In this document: one piece after another, positions 1-11,457 of the stretch
How positions within the stretch are numbered: the stretch's first letter is position 1
Layout: the number at the start of each line of letters is the position of its first letter
NCBI GenBank assembly: GCA_964016985.1
Contig: OZ024821.1
Coordinates: forward strand, 129,479,555 to 129,543,554
Length of the DNA: 64,000 nt
DNA from: Anodontia alba
Taxonomy: Eukaryota; Mollusca; Bivalvia; Lucinida; Lucinidae
Direction: 5' to 3'
The notes under the pieces: model-generated
Databases searched by the model: none
The model's input: the letters and a program-made list of their open reading frames with translations, nothing else
Told to the model about the DNA's origin: nothing
Made by a program: the position numbers and the translations under genes

Positions 1-1285
1 TTTCTAACTTGCTAACAGGTGATAAAACCTGGGTGCACATGTTTGAGCCACAACGAAGGGCTGATAATAAGCAATGGAAGCGAAAAGATCAAAAACGCCC
101 ATGTTGCCAAGAGAACCATAAGTTTGAAAAAGATGTTGTAGAAATTTTCTTTAATTAAAGTTGGCCAGTCGTTCAAGTGCCTTGTCCATCTGGTCATATA
201 GTCACTGGCCGATTCTACAAGAATTCTGTACTGAAGAAAGTGAAAGACTTTTACAATAAGAAACTACCAAGCAATGGATGGTCAGGAGTCCACCTTTTAC
301 ATGACAACGCCTCCTCTCATAAATGTGAGGTTATGAAAAAAAAAGGTAAGAGAAAAGTCCAGGGAGTGCCACAATCACAAACCGCAGCCCTTCCCAGACC
401 CCAAGAGGAAGAGGGAACCGACAAATCCAAACAAGCACAAATCGAACAAACGTACGAAAAGCACTAAGATTAGCTCTCTCTTCCCCAAGCGAGGTAATCG
501 CAATACTAAAAGGACTGAAAAACACAAGAACAAAATGACACACGGAAAGATATACAACAAATCGCCTCGTAGAATAAACCACAAAGCAACAAAGAGTAAG
601 ATTAACACCGGGACCACCCCCTTAGAACGGTCAGTAGAGTAAACCACCTGGGGATTTAAAGTACTTTTACAGCTAGCCAACTTCACCCTAGGTCCCGATG
701 CCACTCTTAATCACAACAAGTAAAACAGAAAGCAAAATAAGCAGCTGTTGAAGGTGACCAAAATGCTAGCATCACAATACAGCTAGTAAAACAGAAAGCA
801 AAGTGGGCAGCTGTTGAAGACGGTGACCTCAATGCTAGCACCACAACACATACAGAAAAAAACAGAAAGAGCTACAAAGAGTAAGACTAACACCAGGACC
901 ACCGCCTTAGAACGGTCAATAGAAAAAACTATCGGGGGGTTTTGTGAAGCCTTTTTTGGCTACTGAAAAGGTGAAAGTTTTAAACCATTTACCTTATTTA
1001 CCTGACCTGAGTCCCTGTGACTTCTTTTTATTTCCAAGGCTTAAGAAAATGCTTTCTGGAAATAAGTATACGTCTAGAAGTTCTCTTGGCAGAGCTATTT
1101 ATCAGTTTTCCAACAGATACCAAAAGAAGACTATTTATCTGCCTTTCGCGACTGGGTAAAAAGGTTACAAAAATGTGTTTCAGTAAAGGGGGAATACTTT
1201 GAAGGTTTGTTATAAACATATGCTTTATAAAACGTAGCACTGAAGTAATCCGAACCCAGTGACAAAACGTTTTGCAGGACCCTCG
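1..1285 (+). mobile_element. Mariner transposon, 3' part, interrupted (copy 1)
   Basis: The plus strand encodes the C-terminal two thirds of a mariner transposase in broken frames: the HMFEP region (about 40-60), the GRFYKNSVLKKVK region (about 208-245), the catalytic-type LLHDNASSHK block (about 295-325) and, after an interruption, the SPDLSPCDFFLFPRLKK block (about 998-1050). The end near 1262-1285 matches the ends of the copies at 30683 and 51839, and is followed by TA. A different repeat (340-943) is inserted between the HDNASSH and SPDLSPCD blocks, inside the catalytic domain, and stop codons and frameshifts are present, so this is a dead copy. The 5' end lies outside the window. Assignment to mariner rests on the DD34D spacing visible in the best copy. 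Confidence 0.88.
340..943 (-). mobile_element. Retroelement 3' tail fragment inserted in mariner copy 1
   Basis: A segment found again at 5330-5815, 7345-7640, 36845-37180 and (plus strand) 61510-61825. On the minus strand it reads through an apparent long frame rich in Leu, Phe and Val. Because the same sequence follows the stop codon of the RT-like frame at 5.8-6.5 kb, I read it as the 3' untranslated tail of that element rather than a protein. Positions 720-940 hold two imperfect copies of a 63 bp unit (AAAACAGAAAGCAAA...) and a repeat of the tail's first 60 bases. The insertion splits the mariner frame after about 338; the sequence resumes at about 944. Confidence 0.6.
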
Positions 1286-2140
1286 TAATATTCAGCAGAC
1301 GACATAAACAGACAACATTTTCGAATGCAGGTTTTCTTGGCGTTTTAAGGGTTAAAACGACTTTTTAAACGAAAGTCAATGTTACTAAGAAAATTAAATG
1401 AAGTTCAATAATAATGTTTCCCATGTTCAGTAAACGGGACGGTTTAATTTAGCCCACTGGAGTCTAACTGTTGGTTTACTTTTGCTCCAGCATTCCAGTT
1501 GTTTTTTGTTGTCGAGTCCTTGTCGTTGTTGCATCTCTGTAATTAGTTGATTTTTTGTGTTCTCGGAGATGTAGCACTGATGTGTTAGGAAACCTTCATG
1601 CGGACTGAACAAATTATGTGTCTAAACCGCGGCAGAAGTAAGGGCGATGATTGTGGCCACGTAAAATCGATTTAAGCCCCCCAGTGAAATACTTTTCACT
1701 GACCGTTTTAAGGCGGTTCTTCTGTCATGGTTTATTTTTGTTATAGTTCGTCTTTGAATGTGTGTGTCGCTTACTTATTTTTGTTTTGGATAGCCATTTG
1801 GCCACTTTGTGGGAAAGCAACTGTCCGTTTGGCTTTCCGCTAGTGATGTTTCCATTAGGGTCTAGTTATTTCGTGTTTGTGTTTCTTCCCTTTTGATGTC
1901 TCTGATGGGAGGTGTGGAATAATTGTATCGGTTTCTGATCATTGCCTACCCTTCTATTTTGAATAAGAATTGTGTTAAGCATTTGATAAATGCTGAGCAA
2001 GTAAAACCCTTGAAAGTGCTTGTTTAGAGACATGTAAAAAGGATAATTAAAACGGAGAATACTTCATTAGGTTGACAAACGAACATTATTCTGTAAAATA
2101 AAAAATGAGTCGGGGCACAGAATTTCCTACAAGATTGCAC
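1286..2140. other. Non-coding DNA with one short repeat
   Basis: No exon recognised. Positions about 1288-1350 (ATTCAGCAGACGACATAAAC and onward to GGCGTTTTAAGGGTT) recur almost unchanged at 53470-53532, where they form the right part of a TTAA-flanked mini-element. The rest is unique AT-rich sequence, and would be an intron of the MFS gene if that gene's upstream exons lie to the left. Confidence 0.45.
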
Positions 2141-2310
2141 GTGCGCCTAGCAAAGATTCAGATCCGTCTGCACATCCGCGCAATCTGATCAGTCGTCGTT
2201 GTCGAGTTGAAGACGCTTTGGGTCAATGACTACCTTCTGAGTGCCCTGTGTCGACTAATCAGACTGCCCAGACGAGCAGACTGATCTGAGTCTTTGCTAG
2301 GCGCACATGG
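2141..2310. mobile_element. Family E mini-element (inverted ends GTGCGCCTAGCAAAGAYTC), copy E1
   Basis: The left end GTGCGCCTAGCAAAGATTC and the right end, reading GAGTCTTTGCTAGGCGCAC, are inverted copies of each other. The interior carries GCGCAATCTGATCAG and its complement-like partner. Relatives lie at 11058-11273, 12590-12764, 43019-43208, 43904-44378 and 45658-45856. No coding capacity, so non-autonomous. It lies 65 bp upstream of the MFS terminal exon. Confidence 0.7.
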
Positions 2311-2375
2311 AAGTTTGAAGGGAAAAGTTATTCCCGGCTCGAATGTAATGTACAAATTTCTTAATTTTTTTTCAG

Positions 2376-3532
2376 TGGGACATGCCTTTTTATTCTCCAT
2401 TTGGAAAAGTGATGGAAAAACCCACATACAGATAATGTATTTTCTGTTTGCTACTGGTGGTCTGACTGCACCACTCGCTACTGCACCTTTCCTGTCAACT
2501 AGAGCGGACTTTCCCAATAGCACAGCATTTCTGTCAACTGGAGCGGACTATTCCAACAACACAGCATTCCTGTCAAGTAAAGCGGTCTTTTCCAATAGCA
2601 CAGCATTTCTGTCAACTGGAGCGGACTATTCCAGTAGCAGAACATTCCTGTCAACTAGAGCGGACTATTCCAATAGCTCAACTGCTAGCCTGCCTACTTA
2701 TCTGACATCTGGGGTCAATGGCACACATCCAAATGACATGTTTAACAGTACATCTGTAGTAGGCGATACAAATGTCCATTATTCCTTTCTCATATCTGGC
2801 ATACTAAGCTTTTGTGCGGCTGTACCATTTCTGCTAACGTCACTAAAAGTAAGACGTAAACCTTCCGCCAAACGAAACGACAACAATGAAGGCTCTAAAA
2901 TAAACAGACCAAAACAGCCCTCAAAACTAATTAGGTATACTGCTATCTTAATGATAACGTTTATGTTTTTGATTATCACAGGATGGATATATTCCTTTTC
3001 GGGCTTCCTCATGAGCTTTGTATTGAATCAACTGAATTGGAGCAAATCTGACGGCAGCTTTACAACAACGTTATTTTGGACAGCTTTCGCAGTGGGAAAC
3101 ATTACATGTGCATTTCTTGTTCAGTGTTTCCGTACTCAAACACTTTTATTCTGTTACTGTCTTATTTCCATCATAAGTTTATCTGGTCTAGCTGCTGCGA
3201 GTTTTTACGTCGCTCACACACCTGTATTGGTTTGTATACTCTTGACAGGGTTTTCCATGTCCATCATGTGGCCAGGTGTATTTATGTGGACTGAAGAAAA
3301 GGTGACCTCAGTTACTGGTAGAGTCGCCTCACTATTTCTCGCCGCTGGCTCATTAGGAGCAATGTTGAATCCTCTCGCTATCGGTTATACAATGGATAAT
3401 ATAACGAGTTTAAGCTTTATATACTGGACTCTTGGAGAGGCCGTTGCCCTCATGATCTTGTTTGTGACTGTGTCTGCTCTATATTGGAATGTGCGTTCAA
3501 ACCAAACAATTACGAAGGAAATCCATGTGTAG
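2376..3532 (+). CDS. NaGLT1/MFSD4B-like major facilitator transporter, terminal exon
   Basis: Terminal coding exon of a membrane sugar transporter of the sodium-dependent glucose transporter 1 (NaGLT1, MFSD4B) group in the major facilitator superfamily. I start it at the acceptor TTTTTTTTCAG ending at 2375, because the frame upstream is intronic in character; it enters in phase with two bases and encodes about 384 residues before TAG at 3530. GHAFLFSIW, followed by IMYFLFATGGLTAPLATAPFL-type residues, matches the fourth/fifth helix region of the family. Seven or so further hydrophobic helices follow, including FSMSIMWPGVFMWTEE and SLFLAAGSLGAMLNP. Odd feature: the loop after the first helix is expanded by five 13-residue repeats. 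Upstream exons (N-terminal helices) are not in the window or not recognised. Transport substrate is unproven. Confidence 0.85.
2483..2677 (+). repeat. In-frame 39 bp tandem array coding for five 13-residue repeats
   Basis: Five direct units of 39 bases with the pattern (T/A)(A/P)FLSTxADYSNS. The units vary at 2-5 residues each. They lie in the loop between two membrane helices of the NaGLT1-like protein; several contain N-x-S/T-type sites (NST, NNT), so the loop would be extracellular and possibly glycosylated. The period is a multiple of three, so copy number can change without breaking the frame. Confidence 0.9.
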
Positions 3533-4289
3533 GCTTTGAGCTAGATATTGCCACCCTGTGCCATTTCATGAAATTTTGAAAAACGTATATTTTCTGAAAG
3601 GCAATATCTTCGGGTAACAAATAAAAATGTTACAACTCATTGTGAGTTCTACTGCAAATTCCTCTGTGTGTCAAACACAAAACTGTACCAAAATGACAAG
3701 GCTAACTGAAAATTAACTGACAATTGTCAGCTTTGTTTAGTAAACAGTTCTAATATTCAGACAACTCAAGGCATCTAATCTGTTAAAAAAACATCAACAA
3801 CTCAAGGCATCTAATCTATTTTTAATTCAAACGTTGGTTGGTTTACGTAGAATACCCTTTAAAATTGGTACTGCCCTTTATCAATTCTTATGTATTTCAG
3901 CATAAAACAAATATCATAGTGTAATTTATATATGTCTAAACTACAATAAAAGGCCTTTCCAGTGATGTATATTTAAACTTTCTATAGGTATCTTTACCGT
4001 CACAAGTGACGATATTATATGTTAACCCCCTTTTTATTTTTTATAAATAACATATCTCTATATTATAGACCATGAGCTACCAATAGACCCCACCTCCTAT
4101 TCGATGCCGACTGCTGAGGGATTCTGTTTGTATGCTTTACAGAAATTTTAAACTTGTTAACTTAAATCTAGATCTTGCCCTGCATTTAGTTTGTCTACGT
4201 GATTTTCCATGCTTATTACAACACCGCCGCATAAGCTGATTAAAGGTAAACTTATGATTTAATCGAAAGAACCTTCTGAGGAAAAATTC
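3533..4289. other. Intergenic or 3' UTR sequence
   Basis: AT-rich, no coding signal. The sequence directly after the MFS stop may be its 3' UTR: AATAAA occurs at 3620-3625 and ACAATAAA at about 3942. A short direct duplication, ACTCAAGGCATCTAATCT, is at about 3763-3781 and 3799-3817. Confidence 0.4.
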
Positions 4290-4872
4290 TCTTTACCTTG
4301 TTTGTAATGTGAAAAATGCTTTTTTTTCACTTCTGATGATCAAAAACATACTCTGTGGTCTTGTCAGAAAGTTTGTGAGGCGCATCCTTTCCTTCTTGAT
4401 GATATCTTTATTCGGTTTGGTGCTAGATTATACCAACACAATTTTGGTATATCTATGGGTAAAAATTATGCCCCACTGATTACATATCTGCTTCTGTGTT
4501 GGTCAAAAAGAGACTTTATGTTGTTCCTAACTCATGGATATCAACCAATATTTTGGAAGTGTATAATTCATCGTCTTGATATTTGGAGTTATTACTTAAT
4601 ATTTATACGAATATTTTGAAAAACTGTTAATACAATTTATCCAAAAGACTTACAGTTAAACAAATCTAATACCTCTGAGACAGAAGCACCATTTCTGGAT
4701 TTAAAATTATCAGTTACTAATGACAAAATCTCTACTAAAAGTTATGACAAACGGAACGACTTTGATTTTGATTTTTGTATTTTTCTCCCTTTTTTTACAT
4801 GGCGATGCTCCTTGTGTTACATCCTGTGGTGTAAATATTTTTCAGTTTAAGTCAGTGACTTTAATAATCGAA

Positions 4873-4911
<39 letters not shown>

Positions 4912-5330
4912 AATAAAATAAATAAACTGCTAATCATCTTAGGCATGAGTACCGTTATCATAATTTGTGTAAACATGTTATAAGATTTATCGTCATCGTT
5001 CTGAATGAATATCTAAATATAACGTCGGTTTGAAATAAGTTCTGCAAGGAGACCTGTCCGAAACTGAATTATATGGTGAATTTGTCTATAAATTCAAAAA
5101 GGTTGTTGACAAACCCGAATTTTCGGAACAATTAAAAAGCTTGTCACTCGCTACAAAACTATAGTTACATCATCGATATTCTGCGGCAAACTGCATGCAT
5201 GGTTATTAACCCAATTATGGTTGATGACTTTGCTTCTCTCTTTAATTGCACAACGGCCGGTCAGACCTCAGAGTAAATGACTGTTCCCTCCTTAGTCTGT
5301 TTCAAATGGCTGGAGTCTGAATATCCATAA
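4290..5330 (+). pseudogene. Decayed reverse transcriptase retroelement (GxxMGxxxAP lineage), plus strand
   Basis: In shifting plus-strand frames one can read SDDQKHTLWSC, then GISMGKNYAPLIT (about 4447-4485), which is a degenerate RT palm motif of the GxxMGTxxAP kind, then LQLNKSNTSETEAPFLDLKL (about 4651-4710) and YDKRNDFDFDF (about 4741-4775). After an (AATA)n tract, LQGDLSETELYGEFVYKFKK (about 5043-5103) continues the protein. The YxDD box is not preserved. Stops and frameshifts throughout. The RT is closer in motif style to Penelope-like RTs than to LINE RTs, but that placement is tentative. Confidence 0.55.
4871..4925. repeat. (AATA)n microsatellite
   Basis: About 12 copies of AATA/AAATA, inside the decayed RT element. 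Confidence 0.95.
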
Positions 5331-5815
5331 AAAGGTAAGAGAAAAGTCCAGGGAGTGCCACAATCAAAAACCGCAGCCGTTCCCAGACAAGCACTAAAGT
5401 TAACACTCTCTTCCCCAAGCGAGGGAATCGTAATGCAAAAAGGACTAAAACACAAACAATAAAATAACACAAGATATAAAACAAGTCACCTCGTAGAATA
5501 AACCACAAAGCAACAAAGAGTAGGTCCACCGCCTTACAATGGTCAGTAGAGTTACAGCTAGCCAAAAAAGGTAAGAGATTAGCTCTCTCTTCCCCAAGCG
5601 AGGTAATCGCAATACTAAAAGGACTGAAACACACAAGAACAAAATGACACACGGAAAGACATACAACAAATCGCCTCGTAGAATAAACCACAAAGCAACA
5701 AAGAGTAAGACTAACACCGGGACCACCGCCTTAGAACGGTCGGTAGAGCAAACCATCGGGGAGGGGGGGCCGGGGGGGGGGTTAAAGCACTTATACAGCT
5801 AGCTAACTTCACCCT
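5330..5815 (-). mobile_element. Retroelement 3' tail, two partial copies
   Basis: Minus-strand copies of the tail described at 340-943. The outer one (5330-5560) and inner one (5567-5770) overlap in content, so the tail is duplicated. It continues directly into the 3' end of the RT-lineage frame at 5815-6497. Confidence 0.6.
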
Positions 5816-7146
5816 GGGTCCCGATGCTGCAGAAATACATACAAATTCGGTTCGCATAAAGGCTCCCAACTCAGTCAATGCATAAAAAGGGAAAACATAA
5901 AAATCAGATTAATCACTATAATAAACAAAGACGAGTACTCATGGCTAATTCTTCTCTATGCCAGAGTAAATGAAAACCAATAGTTGAACCACGGCGGGCC
6001 AAGCCAAAGACATATCGTCAAGCCCCATCCCACTGGTTAAAGTTTTACGAAGAGGCCGTCATTGAGTCTGAGGCCTGAACCGCCGTCGTGCAATTAAAGA
6101 GTGAAGCATAGCCATCAACAATGATTGGGTTGACAACTAGGCATGCAGTCTGCCGCATAATATTCATGCTATAGTCAATTCTTTTATAACGGTTAATAAG
6201 TTTTCTGAATTGCTCCGAAAAGTTAGATTTACCTACAATTTTTCTAAATCTGTACACTAAATCACCGTAAAATTTTGGTTCCGATATACCTTGTTGCAGA
6301 AGTGTTTTCAGACTGACGCTATATTTTTCTAACAAGGCACTGTGTCTGCAATAAAATTTCGAAAACGCCTTACGAAGTTTAAAATAACGATAGCCCTGCC
6401 TAAGAAGTTTGGCAGTAAGGCTAGCCAACTTCACCCTTGGTCCCGATGCTACTCTTAATACAGAAATACATAAAAATTCGGTTTGCATCAAAATCAATCA
6501 CTATCATAAACAGAGACGAGTACTCATGGCTAAATCTACTGTATGCCAGAGTAAATGAAAACCAATAGTTGAACCACGGCGGGCCAAGCCAAAGACATGT
6601 CGTCAAGCCCCAACCCACTGGTTAAAGTTTTACGAACAGGCCATCATTGAGTCTGAGCCCCGAACCGCCGTCGTGCAATTAAAGAGCGAAGCATAGCCCT
6701 CCATAAGGATTGGGTTGACAACTAGGCATGCAGTCTGCCGCATAACATCCAGTCTATAGCTAATTATTTTATAACGGTTAATTAGTTCTCTGAATTGCTC
6801 CGAAAAGTTAGATTTTCCTACACTTTTTCTAAATATGTACACTAAGTCACCGTAAAATTCTGTTTCCGATATACCTTGTTGCAGGTGTTTTTAGACTGAC
6901 ACTATATTTTTCTACCAAGCCACTGTGTCTGCAATAAAATTTCGAAAACGCCTTTCGAAGTTTAAAATAACGATAGCTCTGCCTAAGACGTTTGACAGTA
7001 AGGATTTTATTACGGCAGTTAAAGTTACTAAGATTTGAAGAAGCTCTGGCGAATCTAATAAGTTGAGATATGTATACCCCATGTCTGAAGTCAAGCTCAT
7101 CCTGATCCTGTTTGTGTTTTATTTGTAGTCTGGCTTTAGATCCCAT
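5816..7146 (-). pseudogene. RT-lineage retroelement C-terminal fragments, tandemly duplicated
   Basis: Minus-strand remains of the same lineage as 4290-5330. From 7146 downwards: YISQLIRFARASSNL (about 7070-7010), YRYFKLRKAFSKFYCRHS (about 6985-6920), then the end of the protein RQTACLVVNP...LFNCTTAV...SDSMMACS (6740-6630). A second, better copy of the last 120 residues (YRYFKLRKAFSKF to SDSMTASS) is at 6400-6045. The two are separated by the element's 3' flank, so the 3' end was duplicated head to tail. Function of this C-terminal region is unknown to me; it recurs as a block in four places here. Confidence 0.6.
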
Positions 7147-7344
7147 AATACCCTTTGCTTTGTTTCATCACAGTAGTTTTGAATATATATGTTTCATTGT
7201 AGTGTTTCACAGATAAAGTAAATGACCCCTATGCACTAACAAAATATATTTATAGTTGGAACTACATCAGAATTAAGGGTGAGGTTCAGCGCTAGTAAAA
7301 CTAATTTAAGCTCCAGTAGTTTTTCTAATGACCGCTCCAAAAAC
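7147..7344 (-). other. Retroelement-derived non-coding sequence
   Basis: Minus-strand sequence resembling the segment at about 62530-62720 (plus strand) and 54640-54800 (minus): CAAAGCAAAGGGT-type, GTTTCATCACAGT, and the block around GCATCAGAATTAAGGGTGAG. Probably a further part of the same tail family. Confidence 0.4.
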
Positions 7345-7873
7345 AGGTAAGAGAAAAGTCCAGGGAGTGCCACAATCACAAACCGCAGCCCTTCCCAGAC
7401 CTCAAGAGGAAGAGGAAACCGACAAATCCAAACAAGCACAAACCGAACAAACGTACGAAAAGCACTAAAATTAGCTCTCTCTTCCCCAAGCGAGGTAAAA
7501 TGACACACACGGAACGACATACAACAAATCGCCTCGTAGAATAAACCACAAAGCAACAATAAGACTAACACAGGGACCACCGCCTTAGAACGGTCAGTAG
7601 AGCAAACCACCGGGGGTTTAAAGCACTTTTACAGCTAGCTAACTTCACCCTGGGTCCCGATGCTACTCTTAATACAGAAACACATAAAAATTCGGTTCGC
7701 ATAAAGGCTCCCAACTCAGTCAATGCATCAAAGCGAAAACATAAAAAACAAATTAATCACTATAATATAAAGAGTGAAGCATAGCAATCAACAATGATAG
7801 GGTTGACAACTAGGCATGCAGTCTGTAGCATAATATCCAAGCTATAGCCAATTCTTTTATAACGGTTAATAAG
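7345..7873 (-). mobile_element. Retroelement 3' tail plus C-terminal stub
   Basis: Tail copy (7345-7640) followed by the usual 3' flank (7641-7765) and then a 100 bp piece of the RT-lineage C-terminus (7768-7873), ending abruptly. Same order as at 5.3-6.5 kb. Confidence 0.6.
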
Positions 7874-8115
7874 TCGGTTCCTCTATTACAGTTGACCTTT
7901 GTTTGTGCGCGGTTCCTCTATTACAATTGCGCGGTTCCTCCAAGGCGGTTCCTCTATTACAGTTGACCTTTGTTTGTGCGCGGTTGTTTCATATGTGGCG
8001 TTTGTCATTATTCCTCGTCTCTCCTTTGTTGGTGCCTCAGGGGGGTTGTGCTTCGTGGTTGTGGTGGTTCCTGGGTGTCTTTACTCATAGTTTTGTTAGC
8101 ATACCGGCCGCTGGT
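7874..8115 (+). mobile_element. Older plus-strand tail relative with short duplications
   Basis: CGGTTCCTCTATTACARTTG occurs three times between 7877 and 7965. Positions 7985-8100 resemble the tail family (CCTCGTCTCTCC...GTGCTTCGTGGTTGTGG), as do 62780-62880 (plus) and 54080-54190 (minus). Confidence 0.45.
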
Positions 8116-9180
8116 TCATTTTTATACGGTCCTCTATATAGGTTACCTAATGAATATTTTCCATAGGTTAATTAATCTTCATATGTTCTATAAAAATAGT
8201 TTTCTCATTCCTTTTATCATTTCATGACATGACAAATAACTGTAATCAAAATTATGGACACATTATTGATATACTGTTAAACTAGATTACTAACGTCAGC
8301 AGAATATACTACTCGTATAGTTACTTATATTATCATTTTTAAATTATGTACATAAACAGCTCAACGACAAATAGGTTTGATTTTCTAACAACGCCTGAAT
8401 ATGTCAAATATTGAAGTTCTCATAGGTGTTAGTTGCTGGGTTACAATGATTTTCTGTGGACTATTAGGGACTAGAACAACTTTGAAGAAAAATGCCTGAG
8501 GGGATACATCTTTAAAGCACCAGAACTCTGATACCAGGCGGTGACTGCAGCTTTTTATCGCTTTATAACTTTAACAATGAAATGGAAAAACAAAATGCAG
8601 AATTTAAAGAAAATTTATTATTTGGATAAAAAGTTGCATTATGTGTCAGAAGTGACTTTAAATGACAGTTTGATCAGTATTGAATTGTTTACTATACCTG
8701 CTACGTCGAAATGATGACATTTTTCAGTAATGTATGTTTTAGAAAGTTTTTCTCAATAGTAATAAAGAAAAAATAAAGAAACATCAGTAAAACGTCAGTT
8801 TATTTATATTATGTAAATATAATCTTTAATTCAAATTAAATTCTAAATGGTTTACATGTCTAATACTGCCCACAATATGCTCGTTATCAACGTTATGTTG
8901 CATATATTATTTGAGATTATTTAATTAAATAATGCATTGTTGCATCGGCATAACATCAAGATCAGGCTGCCAACTGACTGAATTTGATTTTAATATATCG
9001 TGTAATCGACATTTGTTGTTAATCAATATTGTGTATATATTCCCCTCCCACAACCCCAGAAGAAGTCATGTCACAAATGATTTGGTCAAACAAAAATATA
9101 AAACGCAATGGAAGATCTTTTATATTTCAGTCATGGTTAAAGAAAGGCATTTATTTTATAAATGATCTGCTAAAAATGAT
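8116..9180. other. AT-rich intergenic sequence, nothing recognised
   Basis: No exon, terminal repeat or simple repeat that I can support. Short frames are unremarkable. Confidence 0.5.
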
Positions 9181-9950
9181 GGAAGATTTATGAGCTTTGC
9201 AGAATTCAGAAAGCAGTATCAGTTGGAGGTTCATTTTGTTGATTATTACAGTGTCATCGAAGCAGTTCCACAACATTGGAAAAGAATGTAGAAACAGTAA
9301 TAAAATTGTAAATGTTATACATCCACATGTGTCTTTACTGAAAAACAGTCATAAGACAACTTAACCTTTTTATCAACTTTTGTTGAAAAAGGTAGCAACA
9401 CAAAATACAAAAGCATATTCAAAATGGCATGTGGACTTAAACTTGGAGGACACTTAAAACTGGAGAACATTTTGCAAAGCTATATAGCATTACAGACGAC
9501 TCAAACTTACTGAACTTCCATTTTAAGTAATTTCATAGAATAATATATACTAACAGTAGATTATTTAAATGCAGAATCATAGAAACAGAGCTATGTACAT
9601 TTTGTAATGAACAAAGAGAAACATTACTGCATCTATTTTATGACTGTAGCCATGTAAGAACCTTTTTGTTACAGTTACAAGAACTATTAAGGACCGAATG
9701 TAACATTAATTTTACCTTGGCACCAGATAAATGGACGTTAAATCAGTTTACAGGAACACCCACTGGGAATGACTGTCAAAGTATGTGTGCTATTCTTGCA
9801 AAACATTTCATTTATTGCTGTAAAATGAAAAACTGTCTCTCAGATATTAGGTCTTTCAAACAAAAGCTAAAAAGATATTGTTCAGTAGAATTATATGCAA
9901 AGTCTATGTATTCTGAGAAATAGATGTCTTCATCATCGATATGACGTAGG
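9181..9950 (+). pseudogene. LINE retrotransposon 3' end of ORF2 (decayed)
   Basis: Frames broken until about 9540, then readable: a FHRIIYTNSRLFKCRI-like stretch, followed by CTFCNEQRETLLHLFYDCSH (about 9597-9656), the C-terminal zinc-type knuckle CxxC...HxxxxxC of non-LTR retrotransposon ORF2 proteins (zf-RVT type). The frame runs to a stop at 9921-9923. Only the C-terminal part remains, as expected from 5' truncation. Clade not assigned with confidence. Confidence 0.65.
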
Positions 9951-10004
9951 TTGTTAGGGTTGGATATTGTAGTTTTAAGTTTTTCACACAGTGATTATGG
10001 GTGC

Positions 10005-10395
10005 CGAAATTTTGAATATTTTAGCGTGATACTACCAATAAAATTCAAATCAGACGACGGGCAGACGACAGCCGTAACACTTGTCTATAAATGTTTGGAA
10101 TTATTCCTCTTTTGAAATTTGACAATGGTAGTTTCGTTGCCATTGTATAAGCAGAAAGGGTTTCAAGATACTTTCATGAAATTTTACAGAAATATAAAGC
10201 ATTATTAGATGATGTGCAAACCACAATAATGTAACCTTTGTCTATATATTTATTGGAGTTTTTTTACTTTGAAATTTGACAATAGTAGTTTTGTTTCCGC
10301 TGTATAAGTTGAAAAACATTCAAGATATGTTCATGAATTTATAGAAATATAAAGAATCATCAGACGACATTCAATATGTGAGTGGCAGCTTGGGG
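10005..10395 (+). repeat. Tandem ~165 bp duplication, probably LINE 3' UTR
   Basis: Two imperfect units, about 10110-10265 and 10266-10385, each containing TTTGAAATTTGACAATRGTAG, a TATAAG block and ATTTATAGAAATATAAAG. They follow the LINE ORF2 end and an AATAAA at about 10037, so they may be its 3' flank. Confidence 0.5.
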
Positions 10396-11057
10396 GAGAC
10401 ATATGTTTTTGTTAAAAACAGTTCTAGTTTTATTTTGCTTTGGGATCATTTAGCCCATTCTGGGAACACCGAATACCGCATACGCCGGTAGTAGGGGGCG
10501 TATGCAGCTTCGCAAACTACAGTGCTGCATACGAAGAGACTCAATAAAATACAGTCTTCGATTTTCGTTTATTTGTGTGTTCTTTGTGTCTAAACGCAAC
10601 CTTTTAGATATTTATTTTGTTTCGCTGCAGCTGGTTTTAAGCCAGTGCTAGCGGGGGCGGGTTGGGTTGGCGGTGGCGGGGTGGGCGTTGAGGTGGCGGT
10701 GTGTGTGTGTGTGTGTGTGTGTGTGTGGTATGCGTTGCTTCATATGACGAAACTTGATATAACCGAATCTCCAATTTTCGTTCTGTTTGTGTTCTTTTTT
10801 TCCAAAGGCATCCTTTTAGATTTCTATTGTACATGTGCAAATCAGTATTGTCTTTGGAAAGTAAGAAATACAAAATGTATCTAGTTTCATTAGATGATTA
10901 AACCAACAGAGTACTAAAGCTGAAAATATATATGACCTTGAACACGTATTTTGTAGATATCAGCTGGCACTGATTCACTATCTTGTGACAGAAAGATAAC
11001 CCACAAAACCCAGAAAAAGTACATAATTAATATTGATAAAATTGTGTTTGAGCTGTC
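10396..11057. other. Intergenic sequence with a (GT)n tract
   Basis: No exon recognised. GCATACG-type inverted words lie at 10484-10530 (ATACGCCGGT...GCGTATGCAG...CTGCATACG). A G-rich patch (10650-10700) precedes (GT)n at 10700-10727. Confidence 0.5.
10700..10727. repeat. (GT)n microsatellite
   Basis: About 14 uninterrupted GT units. Confidence 0.95.
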
Positions 11058-11273
11058 ACGAGGTGTGTTTTCTGGCATGTGCGCTAAACGAAGATTCAGT
11101 TGAGTCTGCACATTCAAGCAGTGTGATCACAGTCTTCGTTATCAATATGACGAAACTTTCCATCATTGGCTATCGAAAACACACCTAGTGAATATTCTGA
11201 TTAGACTGCGCAAATGCGCAGGCTGAATTGAATGTTTGCTGGGCATATGTATCCGAAGGGCGGTTTTTCTAAC
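11058..11273. mobile_element. Family E mini-element, copy E2
   Basis: Ends GTGTGTTTTCTGGCATGTGCG and, inverted, GGGCATATG...GGCGGTTTTTC. Interior carries the GAAGATTCAGTTGAG and CTGATTAGACTGCGCA words shared with the other E copies. Confidence 0.6.
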
Positions 11274-11390
11274 ATTGCGACTAAACAAAATACTACAGTA
11301 TCAATAATTATCGTGCATACCCTAAATCTTGGAACACCTTATATTCTCACCTTTTCCTAAAATTTGACCAAGCCTATCTTCTGAATGAAT

Positions 11391-11457
11391 GCAAACAACG
11401 TAGATCCAGATCAGACTCCGCGTTCAGTGGCGTCTTCTCTGTATCTACACTGTTTGC
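11391..11457. repeat. GCAAACAG hairpin H1
   Basis: Arms GCAAACAACGTAGATCCAGA and TGTATCTACACTGTTTGC can pair; the inner stem is imperfect (ACTCCGCG / GTGGCGTC). Confidence 0.75.

Noticed and set aside
2294..2375. Upstream extension of the MFS frame from 2294
   Set aside because: It runs through a family E mini-element end and a polypyrimidine acceptor; protein resemblance begins only after the AG at 2375, so I treat it as intron.
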